DNA of 64,000 nt from Corticium candelabrum. Its lineage: Eukaryota; Porifera; Homoscleromorpha; Homosclerophorida; Plakinidae. Positions 42,786 through 64,000 of this stretch are shown piece after piece (position 1 is the stretch's first letter; every line of letters starts with the position of its first letter). The position numbers were made by a program, and so were the translations under genes. The stretch covers positions 10,568,001-10,632,000 of the forward strand of contig NC_085085.1 of NCBI RefSeq assembly GCF_963422355.1. Reading direction: 5' to 3'. The notes beneath the pieces were generated by a model that was given only the letters and a program-made list of their open reading frames with translations, ran no database searches and was not told the origin of the DNA.

Positions 42786-45700
42786 CTAGAGACGTGTGAA
42801 TTTACCACCGACACCGTAACTGGGGTCATCTAGTTCCCTATCACGAGGGTTTGTTTTGATAGGCGGTTTGTCAGGCACTCTTTCTGTCATTTCGAGGGGA
42901 GTGTAGTCATCTATTTCTAGCTCTTTGAATTGGCCGAGACCATCATAATCGTCTTCCTCGTCATTTGGAGACACGTTGGTGTAGCCAGGAAGTCTCGTGT
43001 CTCCACTACTAGTCGCGTTCATATAGGAAGGACGAGTATCGACGTCTTCTGTCTGAACGTTGAGGTATGAAGGTAACGGACTGTTAACTTTCTGCGGGAG
43101 TGGCGGTCGGTCGTAACGACTGTTCTCTGCATTAGCTGAAGGAGACATCGCGACTTCTTCGTATGGATTTCTTCTTTCCAGAGTTTTCCATATATCATCG
43201 ACTTCATCTAGATCTTTGTCATCAATTGTAGCAGCTAAGCTGGTAGCTTTGTTGTCTGGGGCTGCAGAAGAGAAGTCATGAAACAGAGTGTCGTAGTTAC
43301 CGCTTAGTCGAGTGTGCTGTGCAATATTGGCCATCAAACGGTCAAGTTCTGCTTCGTCATAGAGGGGTTCATCGGTTTGTTCCTTTAAAGGCTTGGCTTT
43401 TCGAGCCAGTCGATTATAGCCAATTGTCTCATCTTGACCGTTTTGGGACGCTGTCGTCTTGGGTGCAGAAACGTGAAATGTAGGCGGTGAAGTTCTTTTC
43501 GGACCTGCTACTATCGCCAGGTCGTGTGCGGCGGCCGCAGCAGCACTCATCGCTTTGTCGAGTGTGCTCTCACCTCCTTCTTCATAAAAATGCGTCTGTT
43601 CCGGTATGGAATTTGGCTGCTCCAACACTACTTCTTGAGTAAAGAACGGGGATGCCACGGGCTGACTTTCTGTTTTACTAACCGCCGAAGTAAGGTCAGA
43701 TTGTGCGCGCAACAGCTGACGATCGCGAGGAGCAGGAGTAGGCGCCGCTGGCTGCTGCCGTAAAGAAAACTGAAATGGGTCCTTGTGACGAACGGGTGGC
43801 AAAGTGACGATTGGTTTCATACCTCCTACATTTGATCCTGATCCCTTCACGATATCTTCTTGTTGTAGACTTGTGTGTTGTTGCATTCCTATCGTCTTAA
43901 CATTGGCGTGCACCTGCAGAAATATTGCGTTGCCCATCTGAGTGCCAAGGAAGTATACGCCGGGACCGCTTTCGCATTTCCGACCGGCTTCAAACGTGAA
44001 TTTCGTGTGGTCGCGACCGTAGCGACGAAGATACTTGAGCGGCCATGTCAAAAGTCGTTGTCCGGTAGTAACGCTTGTCAGACAGAGATACAATGCTGAG
44101 ACGTGAAGAAAATAGTGACCGTGCAGTGACAAACGTTCAGAGGCTTCGGTTGGTACTATAGTGACTTGATATTGTTTCTCTAAAACGTAGAAAGACACCT
44201 ACCAACCTCGAGGAAACACCTAAAGACGGTAAATGTTGCTTACCTGCTGACAATCCGCTGTAAAGCGTATTTTCTTGGATTCCCAAATCTTGTGCTGACG
44301 GCAGGAAAGGGTTGTCCTGCGGCATCAAGTGGAACGCCTCATCAATAGTCTGTACTCCTTGCGCTCCCGCGTCGATTCTTCCTTGAACGGGGGCTCTAAA
44401 TGTCGAAGGATTTGGCTCACTGAAATGAGTATGCCGCCCGGCGACTGAAGGCGGTTGTTCGGGATAGCCAGGCCCCGGATTAGAGATAGGAGAGCCAAAA
44501 ATCGCGTCGTTTCCGACTGCGTAGGGTGGAGGTGGATGTTCCACGGATGGTTGCATTCTGGGAGGCATCGAATTGTTGTAACGCGCCGGTTGAGGCAATT
44601 GTTGACCCTGTCCGAAAGCAACATTCGAAATGGTGTCTATCCACGTGTCGAGTTCTCTCTGACTCGTTGCCGATAGCCTGTAGTGAAGCAGCGGCGTCGT
44701 GATGTCGAACACGAAAGGTCTGCTTCTGTGGTCCGTTTGGCGAACGTCTGTCACTTCGCGTAGTGGTATGACGCTTCTCTCCTGCTGCTTCTTCATGTCG
44801 TGATAATATTCCAATCTTGCACTTCCCAGAGGGCCAGCGCTTTTCAGAATGAAGTACCTCTTGTTCCACTTCTGCAAATTACACAAGCATCAAGTCGTTA
44901 GTCTACATGCAAAAATATGTTTATCGGTACATTGTTTATGTCACGCCAAAACGGGCACGGCAAGGAATCTCCTAGAAAATTGGACACGATCTCAGTCTGA
45001 GATCAACAGTGACCCTGCGGTTAGGGTTAGAGCTAGGGCTTTTTGGGTTAAGGCTCTAGGATTAGGGTCCCTCTTAAGCTGGATTTACAATATGCAAACG
45101 CTTGAGCGTCGCGTCGCGTCACGTCGCGTAGTACAAATTCAAATTGTAAATGGTCTACGCGACGCGACGTTCGACGGACGCGACGCGACGCGTCCAAATA
45201 GAACCAAGTTCTATTTGAGCGTCGAATCGGAAGCTGTACACGTCGCGTCGGAAGTAGCACCTTGATTTCGACCAATCACAGCCAACTATAAATGCACGCG
45301 TGGCTTCCGTGGGCAATGATTATTGATTTGGGCGCTGTACTCGACGTTGAGCGGTCTATAGATTGTGTAGGGAGCTGTCCTTGCTTGTGGATGATCAACT
45401 GCAAGATGTACAAAGACCTGCGTGCATGGGAGAACGCCTAGAAATTGATTTTGAGCAAGCTGGGGGTTCCGGCAGAGTTCTGCTAGTAGAAAATCGAAGC
45501 GCGAGTGGTCAGTTCAATAATTCAGGCAGCGACGTCTACGGCGCGCTGAAATCGTATTGTGAATGGTACGACGCGTGTGACGCGATACGTGCCACTCCCA
45601 CGCAAGACAACGTGACGCGACGCGACGCTCAAGCGTTTGCATATTGTAAACCCAGCTTAAGTCTATGGTGAGTTTGTGTCCAAGACGGTTCTGGAAATGT

Positions 45701-47259
45701 ATATGCCATGCGCCAAGCATGGATATGGACAAATCGTCAATTTGTAGTTTCTCCCGGTAATTTGAGGGTCAGGGCTAGGTTTAGGTTTAGAGTTAGGGTT
45801 AGGGGTTAGGGTTAGGGTTAGGGGTTAGGGGTTAGGATTAGGGGTCAGGGCTATAGAGTATGCATGGTTTGTATTGGCGATCCATGGTTTGTAAATCTAT
45901 AGATTGTACCGTGTAATCCATGGATTGTCCAAATCTGCGCTTTGCGCGCAACATCTACAACCTCTAGATGCGCGTTCCAATTAATATATGCGAAACACGT
46001 GTTTCTAGAGTCATCGACAGGTTGCGTCTTTGCAAACGTTTGTCTTTGCACAATCATCTTTGGAAAGATCTTTATATCATAAAATTAACGTTAACGAATC
46101 GATTAACGTCAATCTCGTGAGCTCAGCGCTGTATAGAACAGTCTCTCGAACGGTACCGGAAGTATTGCAGCAGACGGTATCTGCTATCAAACACAGAGCA
46201 TTTGACAAACCAAATTTTTCAGACATGAAGGCAGCAAACACACAATTTGTGTGGCTCTAGTAGTTTCATGCACGAGTGAGTCTATAGAAGAAGTTACTGT
46301 TAGGGTAAATCTCATGTACCTGTTAGAGCAACTCTATAGTGTGCATGCATGGTGGTAGGTAAAGTGTGAGGTCGTGTTCAGTAGTCATGAATTGTGCATT
46401 ACGAACACAATAAAATAACGAGAATACGCAACTAAAATTTAATGTTAAAATATTATCCATTTGATTATTTTGTCATTGCCATCGTTGACGTATTAGTCTC
46501 TAGCATATCATCAGACACATGCATGTACGTTATCTTCAAATTATTTACAATTTCGGTTTCATTTAATTAATTATTAGTTAACCTAATACTTTGTATTGCT
46601 GTGATCGCTACAGCTCTAAACTTTGTGTGTAGCGGAGCCTCTAGAGTAAAATCTTGCAATGCTCTGTCCTACAAGCTGCATGCAGGTCTGCAGTGCATGT
46701 ACAGCTGACTGCATGGCGTTCTGAACTAAAGACAAGCTTGCAACAACTTCACAGCGTCACGGTCTGCATCATCATTAAAAGCTAAAGTCAGAATGTTAGT
46801 GCCTAATGATGTAGACATGGCAATTAACCCTTTTTCTATTGTGGTGGGAGAGGACCAAACGCTAGCGTCATTCTGCTGTAAGAAAAACAGAATTAATATG
46901 TGACGCAAGAGTTTACTTTAATCATTTATCTAGGACACGTAAACACCTGTTTAGTAAACATAGATAATTGCAAACGCCTCGTTTCGTCTAAAAGGAAGTC
47001 TGATGCAGTGTAGACACGGTACCTATCGATCACGAGACTAGGCGTGGCCCATTGTGTTTGCGTTGCTCGAATTTCGTGACCTAATCGCAATTCTCTCGAT
47101 TTGAATGCAACTACCAGTGAGTGTCTAGCATCACCACTACGACCCGTCGCAATTTCGACGTTTGTAATAAAATGCAATCGGGAATTTCGCACTTACTTTT
47201 CCGATGCCGGACTTCTGAGGACATTTCTCCAAGTAGCCTTGATAAACAACATCACTCAT
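42786..47259 (-). CDS. DOK: DOK-like docking protein: PH, IRS-type PTB, tyrosine-rich tail
   Basis: Three coding exons, in order: 47259-47197, 44871-44244 and 44179-42786, about 694 residues. Exon 1 (ending GGA AAA|GTAAGT) supplies the first PH strand (YQGYLEKCPQKSGIGK); exon 2 continues KWNKRYFILK, ARLEYYHD and the WIDTIS helix. The 64-bp second intron ends TTTCTACGTTTTAG. Exon 3 opens with the IRS-type PTB domain (YQVTIVPTEASERLSLHGHY, WPLKYLRRYGRD, FTFEAGRKCESGPGVYF). The tail has many tyrosines in SH2-ligand contexts: YLNV, YMNA and YTNV (YxN, Grb2-like), plus YEEV, YDGL, YDEA and YTPL, and Pro-rich stretches such as PPLPQK. DOK proteins are membrane-recruited substrates of tyrosine kinases. 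This protein is longer than most human DOKs. It is divergent from NT5C2. A separate two-exon candidate lies in intron 1. Confidence 0.9.
45005..45060 (+). repeat. Degenerate TTAGGG-like tract, left part
   Basis: Words GGTTAGGGTTAGAGCTAGGG and GGATTAGGGTCC resemble degenerate animal telomere repeat. It stops just before the miniature element at 45078 and resumes at about 45765. Confidence 0.55.
45078..45656. mobile_element. 579-bp miniature element flanked by TTAA
   Basis: TTAA (45074-45077 and 45657-45660) flank inverted ends: GCTGGATTTACAATATGCAA on the left, inverse TTGCATATTGTAAACCCAGC on the right, continuing through a GCGTCGCGTCGCGTCACG block. It lies in DOK intron 1. Open frames within it (for example 45363-45671) have no transposase signature. 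Confidence 0.8.
45765..45852 (+). repeat. Interstitial telomere-like repeat
   Basis: About ten imperfect copies of TTAGGG/TTAGGGG (GGTTAGGGGTTAGGGTTAGG). It lies within DOK intron 1, so it is interstitial and not a chromosome end. Confidence 0.8.
46726..47192 (-). CDS. Candidate two-exon small gene inside DOK intron 1
   Basis: Exon A is open from 47192 to 46947 (82 codons) and ends CAG|GTGTTT. Exon B is 46875-46726, starting after TTTTTCTTACAG and ending with a stop after LLQACL. The join is phase 0, giving about 131 continuous residues of ordinary composition (WATPSLVIDRYRVYTASDF; SLGTNILTLAFNDDADRDAV). No ATG opens exon A in frame, and a stop lies immediately upstream, so an upstream exon would be needed; DOK exon 1 is phase 0 and does not fit an acceptor here. 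It could be an alternative transcript, a pseudogene piece or an unrelated gene. I do not recognise the fold. Confidence 0.3.
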
Positions 47260-47515
47260 CGTTCCTAGGACTCGAGATTCTCTAGATTATCTAGACGTTC
47301 GTAGGTGGAGTCACAACAAATAACTGCGCATGCGTAGGTTTTACAATCTATTGTCTCGGTTCATTGACTGCAGTGTTGTGTGTTTGGTCGTCTTGTAGTT
47401 TTTGTTTCGTGCTCATGGCGATAAGAACGACGTCGTCTAGTGGATCTACGAGAGAACCCAGAAGTCGGTGCGACTGAGATGATATGTTATCTCCGTTTAG
47501 TGTCGACGAAGGTGG
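47260..47515. promoter_or_regulatory. Bidirectional promoter interval DOK / NT5C2
   Basis: 256 bp separate the two divergent start codons. ACTGCGCATGCGTA at 47323-47336 is an NRF-1-like palindrome 64 bp from the DOK ATG. No TATA box is apparent. The left flank reads CTAGATTATCTAGACG. Shared regulation is inferred from spacing only. Confidence 0.45.
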
Positions 47516-63999
<16,484 letters not shown>

Positions 64000-64000
64000 T

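Noticed and set aside
44849-45265. 138-codon plus-strand ORF upstream of the miniature element
   Set aside because: It runs through DOK exon antisense, the telomere-like tract and the element's terminus; no support.
45765-45852. Chromosome end
   Set aside because: The TTAGGG-like tract lies inside an intron with genes on both sides and is degenerate.
46030-46260. 76-codon plus-strand ORF
   Set aside because: Antisense to a DOK intron, no splice partners and no recognisable domain.

Overview
This window is animal nuclear DNA. A DOK-type adaptor (PH plus IRS-type PTB domain, a family known only from animals) sits beside major vault protein, epsinR/CLINT1, a cytosolic purine 5'-nucleotidase and an SLC26 anion transporter. 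Genes have many short exons with GT-AG introns, two genes are intronless, and much of the spacer is DNA transposons, miniature elements, LINE tails and microsatellites. I infer an early-branching invertebrate, most likely a sponge; the sequence alone cannot settle this.

Layout. 1-4.1 kb: a GC-richer block, read on the minus strand, with three tandem copies of a TATA-box/start-codon module, a long ORF broken by frameshifts and stops, a pyrimidine-rich minisatellite and a second shorter ORF. I do not recognise the family; it looks like a decayed mobile or virus-like insertion. 4.5-4.7 kb: one orphan terminal exon. 5.17-9.33 kb: a foldback element whose inverted arms are built of an 18-bp unit (GTGAACAGGATAGTCCCC and its complement), bounded by a 5-bp GCACT duplication. 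10.66-13.61 kb (minus): six-exon coiled-coil gene. 14.28-15.96 kb: near-perfect 1.7-kb palindrome with TA duplications. 17.1-19.4 kb: intronless SLC26 transporter. 20.2-23.5 kb: four-exon helical protein of unknown family. 24.0-35.9 kb: CLINT1, nine exons, with introns full of transposons. 39.6-42.2 kb: intronless MVP. 42.8-47.26 kb (minus): DOK-like adaptor. 47.5 kb to the right edge: NT5C2-like nucleotidase, 17 exons seen, gene running off the window; its last large intron holds a broken LINE and a broken pogo/Tigger-type transposase.

The host genes are unrelated in function (vesicle coat adaptor, vault shell, signalling adaptor, nucleotide salvage, anion transport), as is usual in an animal chromosome. 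DOK and NT5C2 are divergent and share a 256-bp promoter interval with an NRF-1-like palindrome; similar palindromes lie just upstream of CLINT1 and MVP and near the start of the unknown helical gene. Exon coordinates are my own, from matching reading phase across GT-AG sites and, where the family is known, conserved motifs.
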